Virus record (IMG/VR): IMGVR_UViG_3300037807_000296
Location: 1-64,000 of that record
Strand: one strand, 5' to 3'
Length of the DNA stretch: 64,000 nucleotides
Source: a virus
Part shown: in pieces, positions 8,432-16,770 of the stretch
How the letters are laid out: each line of letters begins with the position of its first letter
How positions within the stretch are numbered: the stretch's first letter is position 1
The notes under the pieces: model-generated
Databases searched by the model: none
What the model was told of the DNA's origin: nothing
Seen by the model: the letters and a program-made list of their open reading frames with translations, nothing else
Program-made: the position numbers and the translations under genes

Positions 8432-10936
8432 ATGATTAAAAATAAAAACACGTATGTATCTGTTGCCAAGCAAGGTAACAAAATTCTTCACCGTTTCGTT
8501 GATGAGAACGGTAATAAACACAACGAGAAGGTCACCTATAAACCTACACTCTTCACTAAATCTAAAGATGAATATAAACACAAGGATCTGCACGGAAATT
8601 CTATGCAACCCCATAAGTTTGATAATATGTGGGAAGCATCTCAATTCATTAATCAATATAAAGATGTAGATGGGATTGAAGTTGGGGGAATGGATAATCA
8701 TGTTCTAGCGTATCTGGGTGATGTGTATCGTGATAGAGATCTTCAGAGACCTGATGGTATTAGTATCCTCATCTATGATATTGAGACTGAGTTTGTAGCA
8801 GGAAATGGGTTCCCTTTTCCGGATTTGGCAGCACATAGAATCAATGCTGTATCAGTATATTCATCATTGGAAGACAAATATTGGGTATTAGGTTTAGGAC
8901 CAGATACATGGGAGTCGGATGAGTGTGAGTATAGGGCGTTTGATACTGAAACCGCTCTTCTTGAGAATTTCATTGAGCTTTGGAGATCCATTGATCCTGA
9001 TATAATATCTGGATGGAATATTGACACATTTGATAATCCATACATCTACAATCGAATCACATCAATACTTGGGCAAGCGTATGCTGATAGTTTAAGTCCG
9101 TGGGGAATTGTTAAGAAGCGTATGATTAGGGATAAGTTTGGTAAGGATAAAGAGATTGTTGATTTCACGGGTATTGCATCTTTTGATTATATCCAGTTGT
9201 ATCAGAAGTTTACGTTTACCGTTAGAGAGAATTACAAATTAGATACTATAGCTCATATTGAGTTAGGGGATAATAAAATCTCTTATGATGAGCATGCAGA
9301 TTTAATGCAGTTGTATGAGAATGATTATCATAAGTTTCTTGAATATAATTTGAAAGATACTCAGTTGGTTAAGAGGTTAGATGATGCTTTAGGTCTTATG
9401 GATATTGGTATCAACTTCTCGTATATGGTTAAAGTTCCGTTTGATAAAGTGTTTGGAACTGTTACTCCTATAGATGCATGGATATATAATTACTGTTTAG
9501 CTAATGATATAATCGTTCCCCGAAATAGTCCATTTCAAGGAGATGCATCATTTATGGGAGGGTATGTATCAGATCCTGTAATAGGAAGACATGATTGGAT
9601 AATCAGTTCAGATTTAACATCGTTGTACCCGAGTATCATTAGAGCGTTAAATATTAGTCCTGAAATGAAGATTGGGCATCGAGATGGTATTAGTATAGAC
9701 GCTCTTTTAAATAAAGAGATTGATCTTCGGGGTATCGATTATACTATTAGTGCGTCAGGGGTAATGTATGATAGATCTAAACAAGGTATGATTCCGCATC
9801 TCATTGAAGGGTTATTTAAAGAACGGAAATGGAATAAAGGGAAGATGTTTGAAGCACAACGAGAGGTGGAGAAGTTAAAATCTGAGGGAAAGGATTACTC
9901 TGCTGCATCCAAACAAGTTGTCTTATATGATAATGCTCAGATGACAAGGAAGATTACGTTAAACTCTATTTTTGGTTCATTTGGATCTGTGTACTTCAGG
10001 TACTTTGATTTAGATGCAGCTAGATCGATTACTCATACAGGGCAGTTGATTGTTAAGTGGATGAGTGTTGGAATGGAACAATTCTTTCAAGGTATAGTAC
10101 CATCTAAGAAAAAGTATTGTTATTACATTGACACTGATTCCAATTATTTTGATGTCACTCCTTTGGTTAATAAGATGCTTCCTAATGAATCACTTGATCA
10201 GAGAGTTGAAGCTCTTGCTAGATTTAGCTCCGACAAAATGGAACCTAAGCTCAATGAAGTGTATGATGAGTTGATGGATTATCTTAATGTAGCTGATAGA
10301 TGTATCGCAGCTGATAGAGAGATTATTGGAACACAAGGAATTTGGGTATCAAAGAAGAGGTATGCTGTTAGAGTACATGATAATGAAGGGGTTAGATTAG
10401 ACACTCCCAAGCTAAAGATTATGGGTCTCGATATCATTAAATCAAGTACTCCATCTATCCTTCGTGATAAACTTAAAGGTGCTTTAGAGATGATGATGGA
10501 TTCTGATAACAATACTCTCATCTCATATATAGATAAAATTCGAGATGATTATAAGGATTATACGATTGAGGATATTGGTATGCCTAAATCAGTGTCTTAT
10601 GTTGATAAGTATATTGATCTAGATGGTGGGTTGATTAAAGGAACTCCGATTAATAGTAGAGCTGCTATCATACATAATAGATTGTTGATAGAAGGTGAAG
10701 CGTTAACAGAAATAGGAGATGGAGATAAGATGATATATGTATTTCTGAAAACTCCGAATCCGTATCATTCTAATGTAATTGCTTTTAAAGATGGCATTCC
10801 ATCAAAATTTGATTCTAAATGGATTGATAGAGATGTTCAATTTGAGAAATCGTTTATCAAACCTCTTCAGTTAATGTTAAAAGCAGTAAACTGGAATCAT
10901 GAGAAAAAAGCTGATTTGAGTGGTTTTTTTGGGTAA
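8432..10936 (+). CDS. 43: Family B replicative DNA polymerase gp43
   Basis: Replicative polymerase with 3'-5' proofreading, 834 residues from ATG 8432 (T4 898). Exonuclease motif I is YDIETEF (D116, E118). Polymerase motif A is SDLTSLYPSI (D394), motif B is around KITLNSIFGSFG, and motif C is YYIDTDS (about residue 566). The C-terminus LSGFFG resembles the clamp-binding tail of T4 gp43. An upstream in-frame ATG at 8357 lies within the preceding cassette and is rejected. There is no intein or intron, unlike uvsX and 41 nearby. Confidence 0.96.
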   Translation: MIKNKNTYVSVAKQGNKILHRFVDENGNKHNEKVTYKPTLFTKSKDEYKHKDLHGNSMQPHKFDNMWEASQFINQYKDVDGIEVGGMDNHVLAYLGDVYRDRDLQRPDGISILIYDIETEFVAGNGFPFPDLAAHRINAVSVYSSLEDKYWVLGLGPDTWESDECEYRAFDTETALLENFIELWRSIDPDIISGWNIDTFDNPYIYNRITSILGQAYADSLSPWGIVKKRMIRDKFGKDKEIVDFTGIASFDYIQLYQKFTFTVRENYKLDTIAHIELGDNKISYDEHADLMQLYENDYHKFLEYNLKDTQLVKRLDDALGLMDIGINFSYMVKVPFDKVFGTVTPIDAWIYNYCLANDIIVPRNSPFQGDASFMGGYVSDPVIGRHDWIISSDLTSLYPSIIRALNISPEMKIGHRDGISIDALLNKEIDLRGIDYTISASGVMYDRSKQGMIPHLIEGLFKERKWNKGKMFEAQREVEKLKSEGKDYSAASKQVVLYDNAQMTRKITLNSIFGSFGSVYFRYFDLDAARSITHTGQLIVKWMSVGMEQFFQGIVPSKKKYCYYIDTDSNYFDVTPLVNKMLPNESLDQRVEALARFSSDKMEPKLNEVYDELMDYLNVADRCIAADREIIGTQGIWVSKKRYAVRVHDNEGVRLDTPKLKIMGLDIIKSSTPSILRDKLKGALEMMMDSDNNTLISYIDKIRDDYKDYTIEDIGMPKSVSYVDKYIDLDGGLIKGTPINSRAAIIHNRLLIEGEALTEIGDGDKMIYVFLKTPNPYHSNVIAFKDGIPSKFDSKWIDRDVQFEKSFIKPLQLMLKAVNWNHEKKADLSGFFG

Positions 10937-10943
10937 TATAATA

Positions 10944-11198
10944 TTGGAAACACAAAATTTAATCTTATTGGGAGCCTCTTTTATTATGGTATTATTAAGA
11001 GGATTTCAACAACAAAATGTTATTCACTCATATTACTATTGGGCAGTGTTAACTACATGGGGATTATCTGTAGCTGAAGTTGCTATGTTGTTGTATGTGG
11101 TTAAGATTGGATGGGAAGCAGTTCCGTATATCGGATTAGGAGGTTCATTTGGAGTTGTATCAGCAATGTATATCCATAAACGCTTCATTAGAAAATAA
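10944..11198 (+). CDS. Small conserved membrane protein between 43 and uvsX
   Basis: About 84 residues. The only nearby starts are a TTG at 10944 and a GTG at 10920 that overlaps gene 43. Three hydrophobic segments are visible: LILLGASFIMVLL, WAVLTTWGLSVAEVAMLLYVV and YIGLGGSFGVVSAMYI. The RGFQQQNV loop and the position beside gene 43 fit a small membrane protein I recall from T4-like cyanophages. It probably sits in the inner membrane; function unknown. Confidence 0.7.
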   Translation: METQNLILLGASFIMVLLRGFQQQNVIHSYYYWAVLTTWGLSVAEVAMLLYVVKIGWEAVPYIGLGGSFGVVSAMYIHKRFIRK

Positions 11199-11211
11199 CG
11201 TTAAATAGTTG

Positions 11212-11240
11212 TTGACTTTTATCATTTTATATAGTATAAT
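11212..11240 (+). promoter_or_regulatory. Early promoter for uvsX N-part
   Basis: TTGACT (11212-11217) and TATAAT (11235-11240) with 17-base spacing, followed by AAGGAGATTATA before the ATG. Confidence 0.8.
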
Positions 11241-11270
11241 AATGATAGTATCAATGTAAGGAGATTATAA

Positions 11271-11510
11271 ATGAGTTTGTTAGATAAGTTAAAAAAAGCT
11301 AGTACGATTGAAGATGTTGAGGTTTTGAGTAATTCTGAATTTTTCACTGATAAAGATAATACAGTTACTGAATTACCTATTCTTAATATTGCGTGTTCAG
11401 GACAATTGGATAAAGGTTTCACTTCTGGATTGACTTTAGTCTGTGGGCCTTCAAAACATTTTAAATGTTGTGGACCTGATACACCTATTGTTGTTTACGT
11501 TGCTGATTAG
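11271..11510 (+). CDS. uvsX: UvsX recombinase N-part fused to a 14-residue split-intein N fragment
   Basis: Residues 1-65 match the UvsX N-terminus through the start of the Walker A loop (GPSKHFK). T4 UvsX continues with Ser; here residue 66 is Cys, followed by CGPDTPIVVYVAD and a TAG. This is an intein block A: Cys1 and a GPDTP turn. The rest of the intein and of UvsX lies at 12538-13752, beyond an antisense endonuclease gene. The N-intein of 14 residues is far shorter than the roughly 90-100 residues of usual split inteins. Full UvsX requires trans-splicing, because this part alone lacks the ATPase core. Confidence 0.9.
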   Translation: MSLLDKLKKASTIEDVEVLSNSEFFTDKDNTVTELPILNIACSGQLDKGFTSGLTLVCGPSKHFKCCGPDTPIVVYVAD

Positions 11511-11515
11511 ATTAA

Positions 11516-12400
11516 TTAATTAGCTATTTCATAATAATAAAATCCTAAACTTTTCCAAGTCTTATTTATAGGATTATTGGGGAGGTTTTGAAGGAATAAA
11601 CTTCGATTGATGCTGCCTTTACTGATTACAGCATTAAAATCTTGTTTACACAATCTTCGGATAGTTCTCGCTAGTACACTGTAAGTGTGTATCTCTTTAA
11701 TAGCGTTTACTAGAGCTTGAGCTGAGTGGAATTCTCCAACTCCCTTGAACCCGTAAAATTTGTAACCGTGTCTTGTCTCTACATGTTTTCGTATCTTATC
11801 CTTCCCGATAGTCGCTTTCCATTCAGGATCAGTAATAGTTTCAATGTGTTTAGCGGTACTATCCTTTCCTGTAGTTGCTTTCCACTCAGGATCGTTTCTG
11901 GTGTTTATCATTTTAGCTGATTGTTTTTTTCCTGTAGTTGCTTTCCATTCAGGATCAGTAATAGTTTCTAATCTTTTAGCTGATTGTTTTTTTCCTGTAG
12001 TTGCTTTCCATTCAGGATCAGTAATAGTTTCAATGTGTTTAGCGTTTGAATTAAATGATGGGGCAAATCCTTTATTAGCATATCCTTTGTTGTAGAATAA
12101 AGGATTAATAGCTGCTTTGTGTTCTCGTTGTAAATTCTCCTCATAATCTAAACATTCTTTGATGTTATCAAATGTTTCAATTATTACACGTTCTAATTGA
12201 GATGATTGGGTTTTTTGAAGGATCTTAAAATGCTCAACAGAGGATGATCCGTAATAAGTATCCTCTTCAGGATTAATGTTATTTTCTTGTAATTCTTTAC
12301 GATAAGAGGAACCAATATAATACTTCTCTGTTCCTATAGGATTGAGGTCAGTGATTAAGTAAACATAAAAGTTAGGGCCGCTATAAATAGATGTATACAT
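11516..12400 (-). CDS. GIY-YIG homing endonuclease inside the fractured uvsX gene
   Basis: Antisense gene of 294 residues filling the gap between the two uvsX ORFs. The N-terminal GIY-YIG domain is nearly identical to that of 6999-8297. The middle has four repeats of about 20 residues built on TITDPEWKATTGK. The C-terminal part has a predicted helical DNA-binding region and ends TWKSLGFYYYEIAN. Its stop lies 6 bases from the stop of the intein N fragment. It occupies the position a nested endonuclease domain would have in an intact intein, so it probably mobilises this intein allele. RBS AAGGA. Confidence 0.9.
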   Translation of the reverse strand: MYTSIYSGPNFYVYLITDLNPIGTEKYYIGSSYRKELQENNINPEEDTYYGSSSVEHFKILQKTQSSQLERVIIETFDNIKECLDYEENLQREHKAAINPLFYNKGYANKGFAPSFNSNAKHIETITDPEWKATTGKKQSAKRLETITDPEWKATTGKKQSAKMINTRNDPEWKATTGKDSTAKHIETITDPEWKATIGKDKIRKHVETRHGYKFYGFKGVGEFHSAQALVNAIKEIHTYSVLARTIRRLCKQDFNAVISKGSINRSLFLQNLPNNPINKTWKSLGFYYYEIAN

Positions 12401-12431
12401 TGCAATACGTCCTTATTGTTGTGTTAGAAAG

Positions 12432-12462
12432 GGATTAATGTTCGAATCATTAATCCTTTTTA
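12432..12462 (+). terminator. Cassette terminator hairpin, copy 3
   Basis: GGATTAATG pairs perfectly with CATTAATCC around a 7-base loop, then a T run. It separates the transcripts of the two uvsX parts. Confidence 0.8.
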
Positions 12463-12468
12463 TTTATC
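12461..12468 (-). promoter_or_regulatory. Late promoter for endonuclease at 11516-12400
   Basis: Minus-strand GATAAATA, 61 bases upstream of the endonuclease ATG, overlapping the end of the terminator T run. Confidence 0.55.
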
Positions 12469-12474
12469 TTTATG

Positions 12475-12503
12475 TTGACATTTATCGTTTAATGTTGTAT
12501 AAT
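12475..12503 (+). promoter_or_regulatory. Early promoter for uvsX C-part
   Basis: TTGACA (12475-12480) and TATAAT (12498-12503), 17-base spacing. It gives the second half of uvsX its own transcript. Confidence 0.8.
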
Positions 12504-12537
12504 TATATTAATGTTAATGATATTATGGAGAAAGTGA

Positions 12538-13752
12538 ATGAAGCGGTTAAAATTAACGTATAAAGAGTTGTATGAGTTGATTGAAAAAGATCAGATGATA
12601 GAATATCATGTTAAGGATCATAACGGAGAATTTACAAAGGTTATAGGTATCAATAAGAAACAATCTGATACATATGATATCGATATCTCAGATGGTGCTA
12701 TTAAGATGACTGTTGGTGATCGGCATGCTTTTATGAATTCAATCGGTAATGCTGTTGTTACAGAAGATTTAGTCCCAGGTGATCAATTAAAATCATTACA
12801 TGGAAATTTACTAGTCACATCTGTTGACAATTTCAAGAAAGATCAAGAAGTGTATGATATAGCTATATCAGATCCACATTGGTATACTAATGATGATAGT
12901 CATGGATTAATTCATCATAATAGTTTAGTTTCTTTACAATTCGTTTCTGCTTATATGGGTAAGCATAAAGATGCTGTATGTTTATTTTACGATTCAGAAT
13001 TCGGTATGCCTGAGAATTACTTCACATCTAATGATGTAGATGTTGATAGAGTTATACATCTTCCAGTCAAGAATATTGAGGAGTTGAAGTTTGATATCAT
13101 GCAACAGTTAGAAGCTATCAGCAAAGATGATAAGGTTATAATCTTTATTGATAGTATCGGTAATCTATCCAGTAAGAAGGAAATGGATGATGCTATTGAT
13201 GGAAAATCAGTTGCTGATATGTCAAGAGCTAAGATGTTGAAATCGTTATTCCGTATGGTTACTCCTTATCTAACAATGAAGGATATTCCTATGATTGCTG
13301 TTAATCATGTATATAATGAGATTGGTTTATATCCTAAAGCTATCGTTGGAGGAGGGCAGGGTGTGTACCTCTCAGCTGACACAATCTTCATCATGGGAAG
13401 ACGTCAGAATAAGAAGGGTACTGAGGTTAAGGGTTATGATTTTATCATGAACATTGAGAAAAGTCGATATGTTAGGGAGAAGTCTAAGTTACCTATAACA
13501 GTATCATGGGAAGGTGGTATTGATAAGTATTCAGGATTGCTTGAGATTGCTAGACAGTTGGAGTATGTTACCTCACCTAAGAATGGATGGTATACTAGAC
13601 CCATGATTGAGGGTGATAAGAACTGGAGAGCGGGAGATTCATCGTGTGCTGAGTTTTGGGATCCATTATTGTTGAGTGATGAATTTAAAACAGCTATTAC
13701 ACGTTCTTATGAAGTGGGTAGCTCTCCTATGGAAGGTGATATGGATGAGTGA
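12538..13752 (+). CDS. uvsX: Split-intein C fragment fused to UvsX recombinase C-part
   Basis: Residues 1-128 are the rest of the intein. Block B is MTVGDRHAF (Thr..His), block F is around VYDIAISDPHWYTND, and block G is HHN with Ser+1 at residue 129. From there SLVSLQFVSAYM rejoins UvsX exactly where T4 has SNFGLTMVSSYM. The recombinase core follows: DAVCLFYDSEFG, VIIFIDSIGNL (Walker B), AVNHVYN, GGGQG and NGWYTRP. The spliced protein would be 65 + 276 = 341 residues (T4 391). UvsX forms the filament for strand exchange and recombination-dependent replication. The start ATG follows GGAGAAAGTGA. Confidence 0.93.
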   Translation: MKRLKLTYKELYELIEKDQMIEYHVKDHNGEFTKVIGINKKQSDTYDIDISDGAIKMTVGDRHAFMNSIGNAVVTEDLVPGDQLKSLHGNLLVTSVDNFKKDQEVYDIAISDPHWYTNDDSHGLIHHNSLVSLQFVSAYMGKHKDAVCLFYDSEFGMPENYFTSNDVDVDRVIHLPVKNIEELKFDIMQQLEAISKDDKVIIFIDSIGNLSSKKEMDDAIDGKSVADMSRAKMLKSLFRMVTPYLTMKDIPMIAVNHVYNEIGLYPKAIVGGGQGVYLSADTIFIMGRRQNKKGTEVKGYDFIMNIEKSRYVREKSKLPITVSWEGGIDKYSGLLEIARQLEYVTSPKNGWYTRPMIEGDKNWRAGDSSCAEFWDPLLLSDEFKTAITRSYEVGSSPMEGDMDE

Positions 13753-14029
13753 GCTTGATGTAGATCTTAAAAGATATAAGTTGTGTGTAGATCAACATGG
13801 AGTTGATAGATATTCTGATATGAAGGGTATCTTCACCCAAGATGCTATTGTATTTATAAATGAGAATGATCTAGTTGATGTTAGTCTTGATGATGTTATA
13901 GATCACCATGGTATTATATTTTATGCACATGCTTTATCTAGGGATGACCCATCTATATACGGTACATATTATAATAAAGGAGAGCCAATGTTAATGTTAA
14001 AGTCAATGATGGAGATAGCAGATGAATAA
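13745..14029 (+). CDS. Small protein downstream of uvsX, unknown
   Basis: 94 residues from ATG 13745, overlapping the uvsX stop by 8 bases. Acidic with no membrane segment; contains DHHGIIFYAHAL and GTYYNKGEP. Translationally coupled to uvsX. Family not recognised. Confidence 0.7.
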   Translation: MSELDVDLKRYKLCVDQHGVDRYSDMKGIFTQDAIVFINENDLVDVSLDDVIDHHGIIFYAHALSRDDPSIYGTYYNKGEPMLMLKSMMEIADE

Positions 14030-14246
14030 TGATCAAGTTAATTTAGTTACAGAATCTGGATATCATATACAATTTAATCCTGATTCTGTTGAGATTTCGG
14101 AAGATGGAGAGGTGGTACTTGATATTGTAGTGTATAAAAATGACGTTCCTGTTAATGATTATGATAAAGATGAAGTTGATGGAGCTATATCAAGATTTAT
14201 AACAGATGTATTTAAACAAGCAATGGAGATTGATGAACATGAGTAA
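14022..14246 (+). CDS. Small acidic protein, unknown
   Basis: 74 residues, overlapping both neighbours (ATG at 14022 inside the previous stop region; stop beyond the next start at 14239). Very acidic (pattern VEISEDGEVVLDIVVY). It belongs to the uvsX-41 operon. Function unknown. Confidence 0.65.
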   Translation: MNNDQVNLVTESGYHIQFNPDSVEISEDGEVVLDIVVYKNDVPVNDYDKDEVDGAISRFITDVFKQAMEIDEHE

Positions 14247-14553
14247 AATTGTAGTAATGAAGTTGTTGTCAGGGGATGATATTGTAGCAAATGTTGTAGA
14301 TGCAGGTACTAATGAATCTGTTATTGAAATACGGGATGTGATAGCTCTACACCAAGTACCTATGGAACAAGGGGGTATTGGTGTAGCTGTTCATCCATTC
14401 TTACCTTATGTTACTGAAGGACATGTTTTTTCTATCGCTCTATCTCATGTTATTGTTATGGCTCCTCCATCAGAAGATATTCTGAAACAATATAATAATG
14501 TATATAAAGAGAAAGAGAAAGAGTTAATCAATCGTAAAGAATACAAACATTAA
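14239..14553 (+). CDS. Conserved small beta-rich phage protein
   Basis: 104 residues from ATG 14239. It begins MSKIVVMKLLSGDDIVANVV and ends with a charged helix (KQYNNVYKEKEKEL). Proteins of this form (LLSGDDIVANV at the N-terminus, a proline-rich middle, and SEDILKQYN at the end) are, as I recall, common in marine T4-like phages near gene 41. An Sm-like fold is possible. No enzymatic motif seen. Confidence 0.7.
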   Translation: MSKIVVMKLLSGDDIVANVVDAGTNESVIEIRDVIALHQVPMEQGGIGVAVHPFLPYVTEGHVFSIALSHVIVMAPPSEDILKQYNNVYKEKEKELINRKEYKH

Positions 14554-14562
14554 AGTATAGGG

Positions 14563-14568
14563 TATACT
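14563..14568 (+). promoter_or_regulatory. -10 box for gene 41, leaderless arrangement
   Basis: TATACT with six bases between it and the ATG at 14575, as for genes 43 and 61. No convincing -35 and no Shine-Dalgarno is visible. Confidence 0.5.
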
Positions 14569-14574
14569 GTATAT

Positions 14575-15933
14575 ATGATCACAACTGAAAATGTTATAAT
14601 ATCTGAGTTATTGACTAACGTTGATTATCTTCAAAGAGTGATCGCACATATTAGACCAGAATATTTTCATGATGCAGCAGAGAGAGTGGTTCTAGAAGAG
14701 ATTATAAAATATACAATTAAATATGGCAATGCTCCTAGTAAAGATGCTCTTGCTATTAATATTGATTCTCGAGATGATCTTAATGAGCAGCAATATATTA
14801 ATGTGATTGATGTATTGGAAAATTTATCTGAAGAATCTCATGATAATGATTGGCTTATAGATGCAACAGATCAGTTTATCAAAGATAAGAGTGTATATAA
14901 TGCTGTAATGGAAAGTATCTCTATTATTGATGATAATGAAAAGCCTAATACATCCCTCCCTGATATACTGAGTGATGCGTTATCTGTATCTTTAGATGAT
15001 CATGTTGGTCATGATTATTTGGATGATATTGAAGAACGATATGATTTTTATCATAACGTAGAGGAACGTATACCGTGTGATCTAAGCCGATTGAATGTGG
15101 CAATGAAAGGGGGAGCACCTAAAAAAACGTTAAACTGTGCTATGGCGGGTACAAACGTGGGGAAAACAGTATTTTTATGTTCATTAGCGGCATCTTATTT
15201 AAAACAACATAAAAATGTGTTGTATATTACGATGGAGATGGCTGAGGAACGTATTGCTGAACGTATTGATGCTAATATTCTAAAAACCCCAATGGATGAG
15301 TTGGAACATCTTGATAGAGATATGTACACCACAAAATTTAAGAATGCTATGAGTAATGTGAAAGGTAATCTTATTGTAAAGGAATACCCTACAGGTGCAG
15401 CATCTGCAGCAACGTTTAGAGGGTTGTTAAAGGAATTGAAAATAAAGAAGGATTTTACTCCGGATATTCTTTTAATTGATTATCTAGCGATCTGCTCTTC
15501 TACTAGATATAGTGGAGTGTCGGAGAATAGTTATCATTTCGTTAAAGCAGTCGCAGAAGAGTTGCGGGGATTAGCGATTGAATGTAATGTTCCAATATGG
15601 ACAGCAGCTCAAACGAATCGTGGTGCATTTAACGATTCTGATCCTGATATGACAAGTATTGCTGAATGTATATACGTAGAAGAGCAGGTTGAGTTAGTTA
15701 ATGGTGATTTCATTGCTATTAAAGATGTTGAAATTGGTGATAAGATTTTAGATAATGAGATGTATAAGACTGTGGTGACTACTCATCACGTGAAACCTAA
15801 AGATTGTGTTAAGATCACATTAAAATCGGGGAAAACTATCATTGTATCTAAGCAACACGTTTTCCCTACTAAGAGTGGTCGTAAATCGATAGATTTAGGG
15901 TTGTGTGTTGGGGATAGATTGAATACTAAATGA
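14575..15933 (+). CDS. 41: Replicative helicase gp41 N-part fused to split-intein N fragment
   Basis: Residues 1-364 match T4 gp41, the hexameric DnaB-like helicase. Walker A is AGTNVGKT, followed by VLYITMEMAEERIAERIDAN, ILLIDYLAICSS, and WTAAQTNRGAF up to SIAE. T4 continues SAGLPATADF. Here residue 365 is Cys, starting an 88-residue N-intein (IKDVEIGDKI, LKSGKTIIVSKQHVFPTK) that resembles the known phage gp41-8 split intein. The ORF then stops. The C-half starts 53 bases downstream. No endonuclease lies in the gap. Confidence 0.93.
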   Translation: MITTENVIISELLTNVDYLQRVIAHIRPEYFHDAAERVVLEEIIKYTIKYGNAPSKDALAINIDSRDDLNEQQYINVIDVLENLSEESHDNDWLIDATDQFIKDKSVYNAVMESISIIDDNEKPNTSLPDILSDALSVSLDDHVGHDYLDDIEERYDFYHNVEERIPCDLSRLNVAMKGGAPKKTLNCAMAGTNVGKTVFLCSLAASYLKQHKNVLYITMEMAEERIAERIDANILKTPMDELEHLDRDMYTTKFKNAMSNVKGNLIVKEYPTGAASAATFRGLLKELKIKKDFTPDILLIDYLAICSSTRYSGVSENSYHFVKAVAEELRGLAIECNVPIWTAAQTNRGAFNDSDPDMTSIAECIYVEEQVELVNGDFIAIKDVEIGDKILDNEMYKTVVTTHHVKPKDCVKITLKSGKTIIVSKQHVFPTKSGRKSIDLGLCVGDRLNTK

Positions 15934-15986
15934 TCTGTTGTTGATGTGGTTATATAAAGATAGGATTACCAGAAACGGAGATTGGA

Positions 15987-16538
15987 ATGACACAAAAAGA
16001 GTTTGAGCAGGATTGTTATGAAAAAGCGCAAAAATATATACAAGGTGGATTGGTACACGCTGGTACTGATTTATTAAACCTCACTGAAGTGTTTATATCT
16101 ATGGGTCAAGAGCATTTGGATAGAATGTTATTATCTGACTCTAAAATAGATTATAATGATGAGATAGTTGCTATTGAAGAGGTGGGAGTTAAGGATACTG
16201 TGGATATTTCAGTTACTGGAGATCATCTTTTCTATTGTAATGGCATATTAACGAAAAATTCATTTGGACTTGCTGCCACTCTCGATTTCCTCATTTCATT
16301 AACGACTAATGATGAGTTATCTGAGATGGGTCAAATTAAATTCAAAACTATTAAAAATAGGTATACTGAGGATAAAAAATCATTTATGGTGAATGTTGAT
16401 TTCCCTCGAATGACATTCTCTGATGTTGATGATATATCTACTAACTATTCAGTATCACCCCAAACTCAAGATTTGATGTCTAATAAACCTACATTTAACT
16501 CTAGAGTTAGTAAATTTGATAGTATCGTTGTTAATTGA
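15987..16538 (+). CDS. 41: Split-intein C fragment fused to gp41 helicase C-part
   Basis: The C-intein ends ...HLFYCNGILTKN at residue 91, with Ser+1 at 92. SFGLAATLDF then rejoins gp41 exactly at the T4 counterpart SAGLPATADF. The remaining 92 residues include the arginine-finger region (FKTIKNRYTEDKK). The recognisable C-intein core is only about the last 40 residues (from IDYNDEIVAIEEVGV). About 50 residues in front of it have no counterpart in known C-inteins. The spliced helicase would be 456 residues (T4 475). RBS CGGAGATTGGA before ATG. Confidence 0.92.
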   Translation: MTQKEFEQDCYEKAQKYIQGGLVHAGTDLLNLTEVFISMGQEHLDRMLLSDSKIDYNDEIVAIEEVGVKDTVDISVTGDHLFYCNGILTKNSFGLAATLDFLISLTTNDELSEMGQIKFKTIKNRYTEDKKSFMVNVDFPRMTFSDVDDISTNYSVSPQTQDLMSNKPTFNSRVSKFDSIVVN

Positions 16539-16541
16539 ACT

Positions 16542-16549
16542 GATAAATA
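16542..16549 (+). promoter_or_regulatory. GATAAATA octamer
   Basis: Late-promoter-like octamer 5 bases before the ATG of the next small gene. Too close for that start, but it could serve the 16.8 kb block. Confidence 0.3.
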
Positions 16550-16554
16550 ATGAG

Positions 16555-16770
16555 ATGAATGAAGAACATAAAAATAGATTGATATCTAAAACGATATCAG
16601 ATGATATCCGGACATTAGAGAGATTCGTTAAATTATACTCAAGAAAATCATCAATAATCCGTAAATTATCATCTGGTAATAACGTTGATTATGGACAAGA
16701 TTCTGATGTGATTTTACATGGAATTTCTTTGATATCTCAAACACTAACTAAATTAAAGAGTGTAACATGA
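16555..16770 (+). CDS. Small helical protein, unknown
   Basis: 71 residues from ATG 16555, overlapping the next gene by 4 bases. Helical and charged (KTISDDIRTLERFVKLYSRK). No recognisable family. An upstream in-frame start inside the helicase C-part is possible. Confidence 0.6.
   Translation: MNEEHKNRLISKTISDDIRTLERFVKLYSRKSSIIRKLSSGNNVDYGQDSDVILHGISLISQTLTKLKSVT

Noticed and set aside
11726-12095. Plus-strand frames within the uvsX endonuclease
   Set aside because: Shadows of the antisense endonuclease repeats, without ribosome sites.
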